A stretch of DNA of 27,786 nucleotides, taken from the NCBI GenBank assembly GCA_937915745.1, contig CALGGJ010000004.1, positions 1 to 27,786 on the forward strand, written 5' to 3'. Below, piece after piece: positions 14,751-23,046 of the stretch. This stretch comes from an uncultured Prevotellaceae bacterium. GTDB taxonomy: Bacteria > Bacteroidota > Bacteroidia > Bacteroidales > Bacteroidaceae. The notes below the pieces were generated by a model. The model had not been told where the DNA came from and did not search any database. It saw only the letters and a list, made by a program, of their open reading frames with translations. The first letter of the stretch is position 1. Each line of letters begins with the position of its first letter. The position numbers and the translations under genes were made by a program.

Positions 14751-16805
14751 ATGGTACGTCACCAACATGAACAGGAGCATTGCAGCTGCCCGTCGAGCGA
14801 ACACAATCATCACCATGAACACAATCATCACCATGAACACGAACATCATCACGGACACCATGACGGACATCAACATGATGGCTTAAGACGTCAGTTACTG
14901 CTCATCGGCACAACTGTCGTGCTGCTGGTGGCTGCAGTATGGATAGAGAAGGGTTTGTCGCTGGCAAAGTGGCAATTGTTGCTGATTTATCTTGTTCCTT
15001 ATTTGCTGATAGGACATGAGACCCTGCACGAGGCGTGGGAAGGTCTGCGGAACGGTGATACCTTCAACGAGCATTTTCTGATGTCTGTGGCTACAATCGG
15101 CGCACTCGGCATCGGTTTTCTGCCTGGTGCCGAGACAGAGTTTCCCGAGGCTGTCTTTGTCATGCTTTTCTTTCAGGTGGGCGAACTCTTCGAGGCTTAT
15201 GCCGAGGGCCGTAGCCGTGCCAGCATCAGCCATCTGATGAATCTGCGTCCCGACACAGCCACCGTAGAGCGTGGGGGCGAAGCGTTGAGCGTCAGTCCTG
15301 AAGATGTCGAGATTGGAGAAGTGATCGTTGTCCGTCCCGGTGAGAAAGTACCACTTGATGGCATTATAGTAGAGGGTCGCACGTCGCTGAATACTGTAGC
15401 TCTGACAGGGGAGACACTGCCACGCGATGTGGTCGAGGGCGACGATATTGTGTCGGGCTGCGTCAACTTGTCGGGTGTTGTGCGTATCCGCACCACTAAG
15501 GCTTATGGCGAAAGTACTGTGGCAAAGATTATCAGTCTGGTAGAGAGTGCAGGCGACAGCAAGTCGCATAGCGAGGCGTTCATTACTCGGTTTGCACGCA
15601 TATACACCCCTGTAGTGGTATTTGCGGCCTTGGCTCTGGCACTGTTGCCTCCACTTTTCCTGTCGTTCGACTTCGCTGCCGTTTGTTTTCAGTTCTCAGC
15701 GTTTGCCGCTCAATTCCCTACATGGCTTTACAGGGCACTTATGTTCCTTGTGGTGTCTTGTCCTTGCGCACTCGTCATCAGTGTCCCACTTACTTTCTTT
15801 GGAGGCATTGGCGGTGCCTCACGCAACGGCATTATGGTGAAAGGCTCCAAGTTTATGGATGTACTGGCGCAGGTCGGTACAGTGGTCTTCGATAAGACCG
15901 GTACACTGACCCACGGCAAGTTTGCGGTTACAGCCGTTCATCCCGACCATGTAGATGAGCGGCAACTATTACATTTGGCGGCTCATGTTGAGCATTTTTC
16001 AACTCATCCTATCGGTAATGCCCTGCGTAATGCCTTTCCCGATGAAGCCACTGACGGTTGCCCTGTTGCTGACGTCGAAGAGACAGCAGGGCATGGTATC
16101 AGGGCGAATGTCGATGGACATTTGGTGTGTGTGGGAAATACGAAGATGATGGATGCCGAGGGTGTTCAGTGGCACGACTGTCAGCACGTAGGCACCATCA
16201 TACATGTGGCCATTGACGGCGAGTATGCCGGCCACATCGTCATCAACGACCAGCTGAAAGAGGACAGTCAAGAGGCCATAGCCGGGCTGACACGTCTGGG
16301 AGTGAAGAAGACGGTCATGCTCACTGGCGACCGCCGTGAAGTTGCAGAAAATGTGGCTAAGGAATTGAATCTTACTGAATATCACGCAGAACTCCTTCCA
16401 GCCGACAAGGTGGCTCATATCGAACGATTGCTTCAGGAGCAAGCCGAGGGAGTGTATCTGGCCTTTGTTGGCGACGGTATAAATGATGCTCCGGTACTGG
16501 CACGTGCCGACGTGGGCCTTGCCATGGGTGGTCTCGGTTCGGACGCAGCCATCGAGGCGGCCGACGTCGTGCTGATGGATGACAAACCATCGAAGATAGC
16601 CACAGCCATTCGCATAGCCCGCCGCACCATCGGAATTGCCCGTCAGAATGTAGCCTTCGCAATAGGTGTGAAAGTGGCTGTACTCATTCTCGCCACCGTA
16701 GGCTGTGCCACGATGTGGATGGCTGTATTTGCCGATGTAGGTGTCACTGTGCTTGCCGTGCTAAACGCCATGCGTGCAATGCAGGTGAAGGCCGGCAGAA
16801 CTTAG
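14751..16805 (+). CDS. P1B-type heavy-metal ATPase (Zn/Cd efflux), His-rich N-terminus
   Basis: This 684-residue inner-membrane pump exports divalent soft metals using ATP. The family motifs are complete: TGET (219-222), the metal-site CPC at 337-339 in CPCALVISVP, phosphorylated Asp381 in DKTGTLT, the HP pair at 419-420, TGD (525-527) and GDGINDAP (574-581). Asp662 in ADVGVT in the last helix is the extra ligand of Zn/Cd/Pb pumps, which favours ZntA/CadA over copper transport. It has no N-terminal HMA ferredoxin-like domain. Instead the first ~43 residues are dominated by His with two Cys (CSC at 11-13), a likely zinc-loading tail. It is a single-gene unit with its own promoter and no adjacent regulator. 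Confidence 0.92.
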   Translation: MVRHQHEQEHCSCPSSEHNHHHEHNHHHEHEHHHGHHDGHQHDGLRRQLLLIGTTVVLLVAAVWIEKGLSLAKWQLLLIYLVPYLLIGHETLHEAWEGLRNGDTFNEHFLMSVATIGALGIGFLPGAETEFPEAVFVMLFFQVGELFEAYAEGRSRASISHLMNLRPDTATVERGGEALSVSPEDVEIGEVIVVRPGEKVPLDGIIVEGRTSLNTVALTGETLPRDVVEGDDIVSGCVNLSGVVRIRTTKAYGESTVAKIISLVESAGDSKSHSEAFITRFARIYTPVVVFAALALALLPPLFLSFDFAAVCFQFSAFAAQFPTWLYRALMFLVVSCPCALVISVPLTFFGGIGGASRNGIMVKGSKFMDVLAQVGTVVFDKTGTLTHGKFAVTAVHPDHVDERQLLHLAAHVEHFSTHPIGNALRNAFPDEATDGCPVADVEETAGHGIRANVDGHLVCVGNTKMMDAEGVQWHDCQHVGTIIHVAIDGEYAGHIVINDQLKEDSQEAIAGLTRLGVKKTVMLTGDRREVAENVAKELNLTEYHAELLPADKVAHIERLLQEQAEGVYLAFVGDGINDAPVLARADVGLAMGGLGSDAAIEAADVVLMDDKPSKIATAIRIARRTIGIARQNVAFAIGVKVAVLILATVGCATMWMAVFADVGVTVLAVLNAMRAMQVKAGRT
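14801..14836 (+). repeat. Two tandem 18-bp copies in the His-rich leader
   Basis: An 18-bp unit, ACACAATCATCACCATGA, is present twice in perfect tandem (14801-14818, 14819-14836) and encodes repeated HNHHHE-like blocks. Since 18 is a multiple of three, copy-number change would alter the count of metal-binding residues without breaking the frame. Confidence 0.85.
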
Positions 16806-16830
16806 CACCATGACGTTCGGGGCAGCTCAC

Positions 16831-16936
16831 CTTGAGAGTGTGCACTCGCGGCCTTGAGAGTGTGCACTCGCGGCCTTGAGAGTGTGCACTCGCGGCCTTG
16901 AGAGTATGCACTTGCGACATTGAGAGTGCGCACTCG
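16831..16936. repeat. Array of 22-bp palindrome-bearing repeats between convergent genes
   Basis: There are nearly five head-to-tail copies of a 22-bp unit at 16831, 16853, 16875, 16897 and 16919. Copies 1-3 are identical, copy 4 has three changes and copy 5 is cut to 18 bases. Each has the core GAGTG-TG-CACTC, an inverted repeat; copy 5 has GAGTGCGCACTC, a perfect 12-bp palindrome, followed by GTTTTT. It begins 25 bases after the ATPase stop and ends 54 bases before the fasciclin gene's stop. The last copy with its T-tract can serve as the ATPase terminator. The array is too short and lacks spacers, so it is not CRISPR. Confidence 0.9.
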
Positions 16937-16990
16937 TTTTTATTCACAGATATAGTTTTGATGAAAACCCTTCGTTTTCCATCACTTTTC

Positions 16991-18247
16991 TCACCACTTA
17001 TCTTCCGGATACAACTCGTTGTTATATACCGAACGCGGACATAGTTCAATGTAATCGAACGGGAATGTACCGTTGCTCGACTCGAGTTTCTGCTGTACAC
17101 GCACCCAGTGGTCGGTTTTTCCGTCGGTGTGGAACGTGGTGTATATACGCCGCAGTGTCTCGCGTGTGTTGCGGTTTGGAACCCTCGAACCCTCGCCGCT
17201 TGACGATGTGTTTCCGTACGAAGCAGGTCCTTTCATCCATCCACGGTTGTGCAATGCCTTGTCGTAGGCGGCAATGGCTTCTTCATCGCCAAGGTCGGTG
17301 TCTGAACGCCAACCTATGCTTGCGTCGTCGCCGTGTTTACGCATATCCACCGGTATGCCGCATGGTTCGCCATCGAAATACACTTGTATGATACCGCGGT
17401 TGTCAAATCCGAGGCACACTTGTATGCGGAACTCGTAGTCACCCTCCGGCACTGGCGGCAGTTTAAACTGGACATCGTACATGCCGCATATCATCACTTC
17501 GTCGCCATAATACGACCAGAAGTCGAGATAACGGTTGCGTACGTGCAGGTGGGTATTGACATCGTTGTAGATGAAGTTGGCAGCCGAGCCAGCCTTGAAG
17601 CCTATACATGTGTTGGGGTTGATGTCGGGGTCGGACGATGTACTCTTCAGTCCGTATTGTCCAGGGAATTCGGGGCATCCGCCTACACCGCGCACACCAT
17701 GTCCGCGTGCACCGCTGGTCATGAAGTCGGGCGAAAGTGTCGTGGCATCGATGCGCAGACGCTCGTTGAGTACCACCTCCTGGGTCTGACGGCCATAGTC
17801 GATGAGGTCGGTGAGATAATGATATATTCCGTTTACGGCCATCAGGTTGGATTTAGCCTCGCTTGGCGACAGTATGCGCGAGCCCGCTACCTTCACGCCA
17901 CGTCCGTCGCGACGGTTCTGAACTCCACGGCGGTTTATATATCGTCCCTGTTCCGAACCCGAGGGGTACGAAACCTTAAGTATGGAATGCGGCATCATGG
18001 TTTCATACCAGTCGGCAGCATCCCAATGGCGGCGGTCGAAGTTGGCGGTGAGCATCTTATTGTCGGGGGTGAGCATGTTATAGACGATGCGGCATGGCAG
18101 GAAATGATAGGACACCCAGCGGTTGAGCGAGTTACGACGATCGGTGAAATCGCTTACGCCGGCATCGTCGGGATACATATCGTCATAAACCGACTTGGCA
18201 TGGGCAATGAGGTCGTCTATCGTGTTGATGCCATGTTGCGCATACAC
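16991..18247 (-). CDS. C-terminal fragment of a split fasciclin-domain lipoprotein
   Basis: This frame is directly continuous with the gene at 18272-19051, separated only by one TAA. The 8 codons between the TAA and 18247 (TGFIEPDD) are also open, so the GTG at 18247 is merely the first possible start and there is no nearby ATG. The fragment begins in the middle of a second FAS1 domain (GINTIDDLIAHAK). It continues through a block with NRRGVQNRRDGRGVKVAGSR and ends in a C-terminal region with a beta-sandwich-like EGDYEFRIQVCLGFD segment (about 268-282) and KLESSNGTFPFDYIELCP, which looks like a binding domain (inference). It lacks a signal peptide, so on its own it would stay in the cytoplasm. 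Confidence 0.55.
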   Translation of the reverse strand: MYAQHGINTIDDLIAHAKSVYDDMYPDDAGVSDFTDRRNSLNRWVSYHFLPCRIVYNMLTPDNKMLTANFDRRHWDAADWYETMMPHSILKVSYPSGSEQGRYINRRGVQNRRDGRGVKVAGSRILSPSEAKSNLMAVNGIYHYLTDLIDYGRQTQEVVLNERLRIDATTLSPDFMTSGARGHGVRGVGGCPEFPGQYGLKSTSSDPDINPNTCIGFKAGSAANFIYNDVNTHLHVRNRYLDFWSYYGDEVMICGMYDVQFKLPPVPEGDYEFRIQVCLGFDNRGIIQVYFDGEPCGIPVDMRKHGDDASIGWRSDTDLGDEEAIAAYDKALHNRGWMKGPASYGNTSSSGEGSRVPNRNTRETLRRIYTTFHTDGKTDHWVRVQQKLESSNGTFPFDYIELCPRSVYNNELYPEDKW

Positions 18248-18271
18248 ATCGTCGGGTTCTATGAAGCCGGT

Positions 18272-19051
18272 TTATCCGTAATATCGCTTTTCCATATACG
18301 ACACGTTGTCGTATTCCACTGCCGTGGCATAGCAGCGGCCCTTCTCAAACGAATCGACATCGCAATGATAGCTGTCGTCAATATAGCGTTCGAGCGAGTC
18401 TTTCATGCCCGTGATGGCCAGTGCGGTGTAAAACAGCGATATGGTAGAATCGCGGTGCATCAGTTCGGGCAACATCTCGTTGGTGGCATCTATCACATGA
18501 TTGATGGTATGCACCACACCGTTCTCTACCGAGTCGTCGTTCACGATAAGTTCCGACTTCTTGTTCACATAATATGCAATGTCAATCTGTCCGTCGTCGG
18601 TAAGCACCGAGTCGCAGGTGATGGTCAGATAGCGGTCGAGCATATTCATGGTAGGCAGGGTGATGTCAGAGAAATCGCTCGTGAAGAACGACTGTTCGAT
18701 AATGTGCATAGCGGCGACGGTGTCGCAGTCGGACACCGACATTTCATCTACCGAACCAAGACCACGACCGGCCAGAAACTCCATGACCGCTTCGTTTGTA
18801 GGGGCAAATACAGTGTAAGAACCGTATGTGCCAAGCAGGTCGAAACTCACCATGTGTGACTTCCGGATAATGGCAATAAACTCGCTGAAACGCTCAGGAT
18901 GGTTGCTCAGATAAGTGTTGGCCATATCGCCTCTGGCGGTGTAGTAGTTTTCAACACCTGGATCGTCGTTGCAACTTGGTAAAAGTAATAATGAAAGCAC
19001 TCCGACTAACACGGCAGATACTTTGATGCAGAAAGGGGCTTTTGTTTTCAT
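18272..19051 (-). CDS. N-terminal fragment of a fasciclin (FAS1) lipoprotein, stopped early
   Basis: This 259-residue lipoprotein starts at MKTKAPFCIK (19051; an ATG three codons earlier is possible). The signal ends in LLLLPSC with Cys27 as the lipid site, followed by NDD. One full FAS1 domain spans about 50-190, with GSYTVFAPTNEAVMEFL (78-93) and the closing VVHTINHVIDAT (179-190). A second FAS1 domain starts near 195 but ends at residue 259, SYMEKRYYG, at TAA. The downstream frame is open for 426 more codons, giving about 686 residues if the stop were sense. FAS1 domains mediate adhesion or surface binding. The gene is divergent from susC and has its own promoter. Confidence 0.7.
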   Translation of the reverse strand: MKTKAPFCIKVSAVLVGVLSLLLLPSCNDDPGVENYYTARGDMANTYLSNHPERFSEFIAIIRKSHMVSFDLLGTYGSYTVFAPTNEAVMEFLAGRGLGSVDEMSVSDCDTVAAMHIIEQSFFTSDFSDITLPTMNMLDRYLTITCDSVLTDDGQIDIAYYVNKKSELIVNDDSVENGVVHTINHVIDATNEMLPELMHRDSTISLFYTALAITGMKDSLERYIDDSYHCDVDSFEKGRCYATAVEYDNVSYMEKRYYG

Positions 19052-19120
19052 ATAAATCAAGTCTTTATAATTGTTGCAGGATTTTGATAAAGTACTATGT
19101 GCCTATAGCAAACACACATG

Positions 19121-19151
19121 CAAAGATAAAGAATAAGATGTAAATGTCAAA
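19121..19151 (-). promoter_or_regulatory. Promoter of the fasciclin lipoprotein gene
   Basis: On the minus strand TTTG (19151-19148), a 19-base spacer and TATCTTTG (19128-19121) are a near-perfect Bacteroidetes promoter. The leader would be about 65 bases to the ATG at 19051. An intact promoter suggests the gene is still transcribed despite its in-frame stop. Confidence 0.75.
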
Positions 19152-19440
19152 TTTTTTAATGACAAAAGCCCGTCACGCCATGTATTTTTTTATCCAAACA
19201 CTCCCGTTTGCTTATTTGAAATATCAAAATGAAATCTGTAACATATTGCCACGCCACCAAACTATTGATATCTTTTCACTCTTTTTTTCTGATGCTGCAT
19301 TGCCAAAGCGTCGGCACACACAGCTTTCTTTTTGCATCGGCAAAAGCCTGTTTTGACTTCAAAATGAAAGAAAATTGTTGCTTTTATCAATGCAAAGTGT
19401 TAAATATAGTATTTTGTTAAGTTTTTTTAATGCTTGTTTA
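19152..19440. other. AT-rich intergenic stretch between divergent fasciclin and susC genes
   Basis: I find no credible gene here. The only local structure is a short hairpin, TTTTGC-ATCG-GCAAAA (19330-19345), followed after five bases by TTTT (19351-19354). The rest is T- and A-rich and may hold regulator sites that I cannot identify. Confidence 0.5.
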
Positions 19441-19452
19441 ATAAATTTTTCT

Positions 19453-19560
19453 TAACTTTGCGACCCAAAAGGCGTGTATATGCTTTATCGGCGGCTTTTG
19501 CCACACATGCAGGGTTCGCGCGTGATATATAAATAAGGTGTAAGACAATTGGCACGCCTT
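19453..19560 (+). promoter_or_regulatory. susC -7 element and long folded leader
   Basis: TAACTTTG (19453-19460) is a consensus -7 box. A TTG at 19434-19436 is a possible -33 element but only 16 bases away. Transcription would start near 19467, giving a leader of about 205 bases. AAGGCGTG (19469-19476) and CACGCCTT (19553-19560) are perfectly complementary and would close a domain of 76 bases holding smaller stems. The remaining ~110 bases before the ATG are A-rich, as usual before Bacteroidetes starts. Confidence 0.55.
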
Positions 19561-19672
19561 CAGGAATCATACAAATACACAAACACAAAATGAACAGATC
19601 CCGCTTCAGGGGTATATAGTTATAACAAAGAGAAAGATTATTCATTAATTATTAACTTAAAACAAACAGAGA

Positions 19673-22600
19673 ATGAGAAAAAGATTATGGTTCTTCCTTA
19701 CTTGTTTGATGTTATCAACAGGTATGGCTCTTGCCCAGCAATCGATTTCCGGTAAGGTAATCGACAAAAGTACGGGTAAACCTGTAATCGGGGCACAGGT
19801 ACTCCTCAAGGGTACGACAAATGGTGCCGCTACAGATTTGGATGGTGTGTTCACCATAAAGAACGTGCCTCAAAGCGGAGGCGTTCTGCGAGTAACCTAC
19901 TTGGGTATGACCCCTATCGAGGTCGCTGCAAAGAATGGCATCCGTATTATCATGGAACCTGAAAATGTAGTACTCGACGAAGTGATGATTGTGGCCTATG
20001 GTACACAAAAGCGCTCATCGTTCACAGGTTCTGCAGTCGAGGTAAATGCCGGAGAAATTGAAAAACACATCTCAACCAGTGTAACAAATGCCCTGGCAAA
20101 CAGTGTGGCCGGTGTACAGTACAACAGCAGCAATGGTGACCCGGCAGGCGAAAGCACGTCGCTGCGCATCCGTGGTATCGGCTCAATGTATGCAAGCAAC
20201 ACACCACTCATCATCCTCGATGGTATGCCATACGATGGCGTGATATCAAACATCAACCCACAGGATGTAGAGAGTATCACCACCCTGAAAGATGCTGCAG
20301 CAAGCGCAATCTACGGTGCACGTGGTGCAAACGGTGTCATACTGATTAACACAAAGCGTGGCCGTCCGCAGGATGCAGAAATACACTTCGACGCCAAGTG
20401 GGGTTCAAGCTCACGCGCCGTGCCAAGATATGACGTCATCGACAACCCTGCACAGTACTATGAGATAGCCTATCAGCAACTCTACAACGACTATGTATAT
20501 AACGGCTACAGCCAAGCCGAGGCCTATGCCATGGCAAACCAACGCCTGCTCGACCAGAACAACGGTGGACTCGGATACCTCGTATATACAGTGCCGGAGG
20601 GCGAAAACCTCATCGGTACAAACTTCAAGCTCAACCCTAACGCAACACTCGGATACTCCGACGGACAATACTACTACCAGCCAGACGACTGGTACGACGA
20701 GACTATACACAACGCATTCCGCCAGGAGTACAACTTCTCAATCAGCGGTGCTAACGACCGTCTCAACTACTATGCCAGCGTAGGATATCTCGACCAGAAC
20801 GGTATCGTTGACCAGTCGGGCTACAAGCGCTATTCAGGACGCTCAAACGTGGATTATCAGGTTAAGCCATGGTTCAAGGTTGGTGCACAGCTCAGCTTCA
20901 CACACGCCGACTTCGAGCAGCCAGACTACACCACTACTTCCTGGGCAAGCTCCGGAAACCTGTTCTACATCGTCAACAACATGGCACCTATCTACCCACT
21001 CTATGTACGCAATGCCGACGGTACCATCGCACGTGAAGTGAACGGACTGGTGAAATACGACTCAAACCAGACAAACCAGAAGCGTCCGAACACAGTAGGA
21101 AACCCTGTACGCGACAACTTATATGACCGCAGCCAGAACTACCGCGACATGTTCACAGGCAACTGGTCGGCCATCTTCACTCCAATCAAAGACCTCACAC
21201 TCACTGCACGTATCGGTGTCAACTCCGACAACCGCCGTCGCAACCAGCTCTATTCTACATTTGGTAATGCAACAAGCGTAGATGGAGCTGCCGATGCAAC
21301 CAACATACGTCAGTTCTCGGTCAACAACCAGTATCTGGCAAACTACATAACCGACTTCGGCACCGACGGAACACACAACCTCGAAGCACTCATCGGTTAT
21401 GAGCAGTACAAGTACAAGTATCAATACACTTATGCATACAACACCCACCTCTACGACCCACTCATCGGCGAAGTAAGCAACGCACATGGCCCTGGCGACC
21501 ACAAGAGCGTATCCTCATTCACCAACAACTACATGATCGAAGGATACTTCCTCCGTGCACAATACGACTATCAAGAGAAATACTTCGTGAGTGGTTCGTT
21601 CCGTCGCGACGCATCATCACGTCTGTCAAAAGACAACCGCTGGGGTTCGTTCTACTCAATCGGTGCCGCATGGAACCTCATGAAAGAAGAGTTTATGGAA
21701 GACCTCGACCTCGACTATATCGACATGCTCAAACTGAAGGCTTCTTACGGAGAACAAGGTAACGACGACCTCGCATCGGCCGACTACTCCTATTTCCCAT
21801 ACTCAGACATGTATGAAATCACCTACGATGCCGAGAACGACGCTTATGCAAAGACCCTCTCACAGCTTGGCAACGACGAACTGACATGGGAAAAGAACCG
21901 TAACTTCAACATCGGTATCGACTTCGGACTATTCAAGAGCCGCCTCTCAGGTAGCCTCGAGTTCTTCACTCGCTCTACTTCCGACATGCTCTACTTCCTC
22001 AACCAGCCGGTTTCTTCTGGTTTTGGTTCGATACAGCGCCCAATCAACGTAGGTTCAGTCCGTAACACTGGTTTCGAAATCCAGCTCAACGGTGCGCCAA
22101 TACACAAGCGCAACTTCAAATGGGACATCAACTTCAACCTCACACACTACAAGAACAAGATTACCGCCCTGCACGAAAGTGTGAGCGAAACCGGTATCAA
22201 GGGTTCTTACTTTATTCGTCGCATCGGCGGCTCATTGAACGAGGCATACATCTACAAGACAGCCGGAATCTATGGTCCGAACAACTACTCAGGCGACACT
22301 TACAACCCTGCATACGACGGCAAGGCCCTCTACTGGTATCACACCACAGAGGAAGTGAAAGATGCTCAAGGCGAGATTGTCTATCAGAAAGGCGACGACG
22401 GAGAATTCGTGCTTGATGAAGACGGCAACAAGATTCCTGAAACCAAGGAAGTTGACAAGAAGACCCTCAACTTCTCAGATGCCACACAATATGACTACGG
22501 CGACATCATGCCGAAGATTCAAGGTGGTCTCGGTATGGACTTCAAGGTTTACGATTTCGACCTCAGCTTCCTCTTCGGATGGCAGTTCGGTGGTAAAATC

Positions 22601-23020
22601 TACGACTCATCATACCAGGCACTCATGCACACCAGCGACCAGTCTGTTGGTTCAGCATGGCACAAAGACGCACTCAAGGCATGGTCGCCTGAAAACACAG
22701 GCTCATCCATCCCACGTCTTGAAAACGACTACTCTGTAGGACAGTCGGCTCTCGACCGCTACTACACAAGCTCTGACTACGTAGCACTCAACAACGTGAC
22801 AATCGGGTACACCCTGCCTAAACTGCTCACCAGCCGTGTAGGAATTGACAACCTCCGTGTTTATGTCGCAGGCGAAAACCTCTTCGTCATATCTGCACGT
22901 AAAGGTCTCGACCCTCGGTTCAGCATGGGTCTCGGCTCTTATACCGCAGGCACAGGATATGCTTCGGGTAACTACTCTGCACTCCGCACAATCACTGCAG
23001 GTATTAGTCTGTCATTCTAA
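19673..23020 (+). CDS. susC: SusC/RagA-family TonB-dependent outer-membrane transporter
   Basis: This 1115-residue outer-membrane channel imports oligomers captured by its SusD partner, powered by TonB-ExbBD. The signal peptide is MRKRLWFFLTCLMLSTGMALAQ. A carboxypeptidase-regulatory-like domain follows (ISGKVIDKSTGKPVIGAQVLLKGTT, about 24-105). Next are the TonB-box region DEVMIVAYGTQKRSS and the plug with LRIRGIGS and IYGARGANGVILINTKRG. The rest is the 22-strand barrel, ending in AGISLSF with the terminal Phe. The length is normal for the family. susD follows after 26 bases. The symbol names the family role; the substrate is not starch by any evidence here. Confidence 0.95.
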   Translation: MRKRLWFFLTCLMLSTGMALAQQSISGKVIDKSTGKPVIGAQVLLKGTTNGAATDLDGVFTIKNVPQSGGVLRVTYLGMTPIEVAAKNGIRIIMEPENVVLDEVMIVAYGTQKRSSFTGSAVEVNAGEIEKHISTSVTNALANSVAGVQYNSSNGDPAGESTSLRIRGIGSMYASNTPLIILDGMPYDGVISNINPQDVESITTLKDAAASAIYGARGANGVILINTKRGRPQDAEIHFDAKWGSSSRAVPRYDVIDNPAQYYEIAYQQLYNDYVYNGYSQAEAYAMANQRLLDQNNGGLGYLVYTVPEGENLIGTNFKLNPNATLGYSDGQYYYQPDDWYDETIHNAFRQEYNFSISGANDRLNYYASVGYLDQNGIVDQSGYKRYSGRSNVDYQVKPWFKVGAQLSFTHADFEQPDYTTTSWASSGNLFYIVNNMAPIYPLYVRNADGTIAREVNGLVKYDSNQTNQKRPNTVGNPVRDNLYDRSQNYRDMFTGNWSAIFTPIKDLTLTARIGVNSDNRRRNQLYSTFGNATSVDGAADATNIRQFSVNNQYLANYITDFGTDGTHNLEALIGYEQYKYKYQYTYAYNTHLYDPLIGEVSNAHGPGDHKSVSSFTNNYMIEGYFLRAQYDYQEKYFVSGSFRRDASSRLSKDNRWGSFYSIGAAWNLMKEEFMEDLDLDYIDMLKLKASYGEQGNDDLASADYSYFPYSDMYEITYDAENDAYAKTLSQLGNDELTWEKNRNFNIGIDFGLFKSRLSGSLEFFTRSTSDMLYFLNQPVSSGFGSIQRPINVGSVRNTGFEIQLNGAPIHKRNFKWDINFNLTHYKNKITALHESVSETGIKGSYFIRRIGGSLNEAYIYKTAGIYGPNNYSGDTYNPAYDGKALYWYHTTEEVKDAQGEIVYQKGDDGEFVLDEDGNKIPETKEVDKKTLNFSDATQYDYGDIMPKIQGGLGMDFKVYDFDLSFLFGWQFGGKIYDSSYQALMHTSDQSVGSAWHKDALKAWSPENTGSSIPRLENDYSVGQSALDRYYTSSDYVALNNVTIGYTLPKLLTSRVGIDNLRVYVAGENLFVISARKGLDPRFSMGLGSYTAGTGYASGNYSALRTITAGISLSF

Positions 23021-23046
23021 TTAACAAATAAAAGACTATAAAAAAT

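Noticed and set aside
16831..16936. Possible CRISPR array
   Set aside because: Units are directly joined with no unique spacers, and no cas gene is present.
16744..17100. A minus-strand frame through the 22-bp repeats giving repeated VHTLK-like peptides
   Set aside because: The repeated peptide is only the translation of the non-coding tandem array, and the frame overlaps the ATPase and fasciclin gene ends.
17333..18859. A 508-codon open frame on the plus strand opposite the fasciclin gene
   Set aside because: It mirrors the minus-strand gene's codon pattern, has a His/Val/Ile-heavy composition with no domain, and lies opposite recognisable FAS1 motifs.
19144..19356. Small frames in the fasciclin/susC gap
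   Set aside because: They overlap the fasciclin promoter and show no signal peptide, domain or usual start context.
19471..19560. A tRNA-like element in the susC leader (gggttcgcgc resembles a T-arm)
   Set aside because: No acceptor stem, anticodon arm or correct spacing could be found around it.
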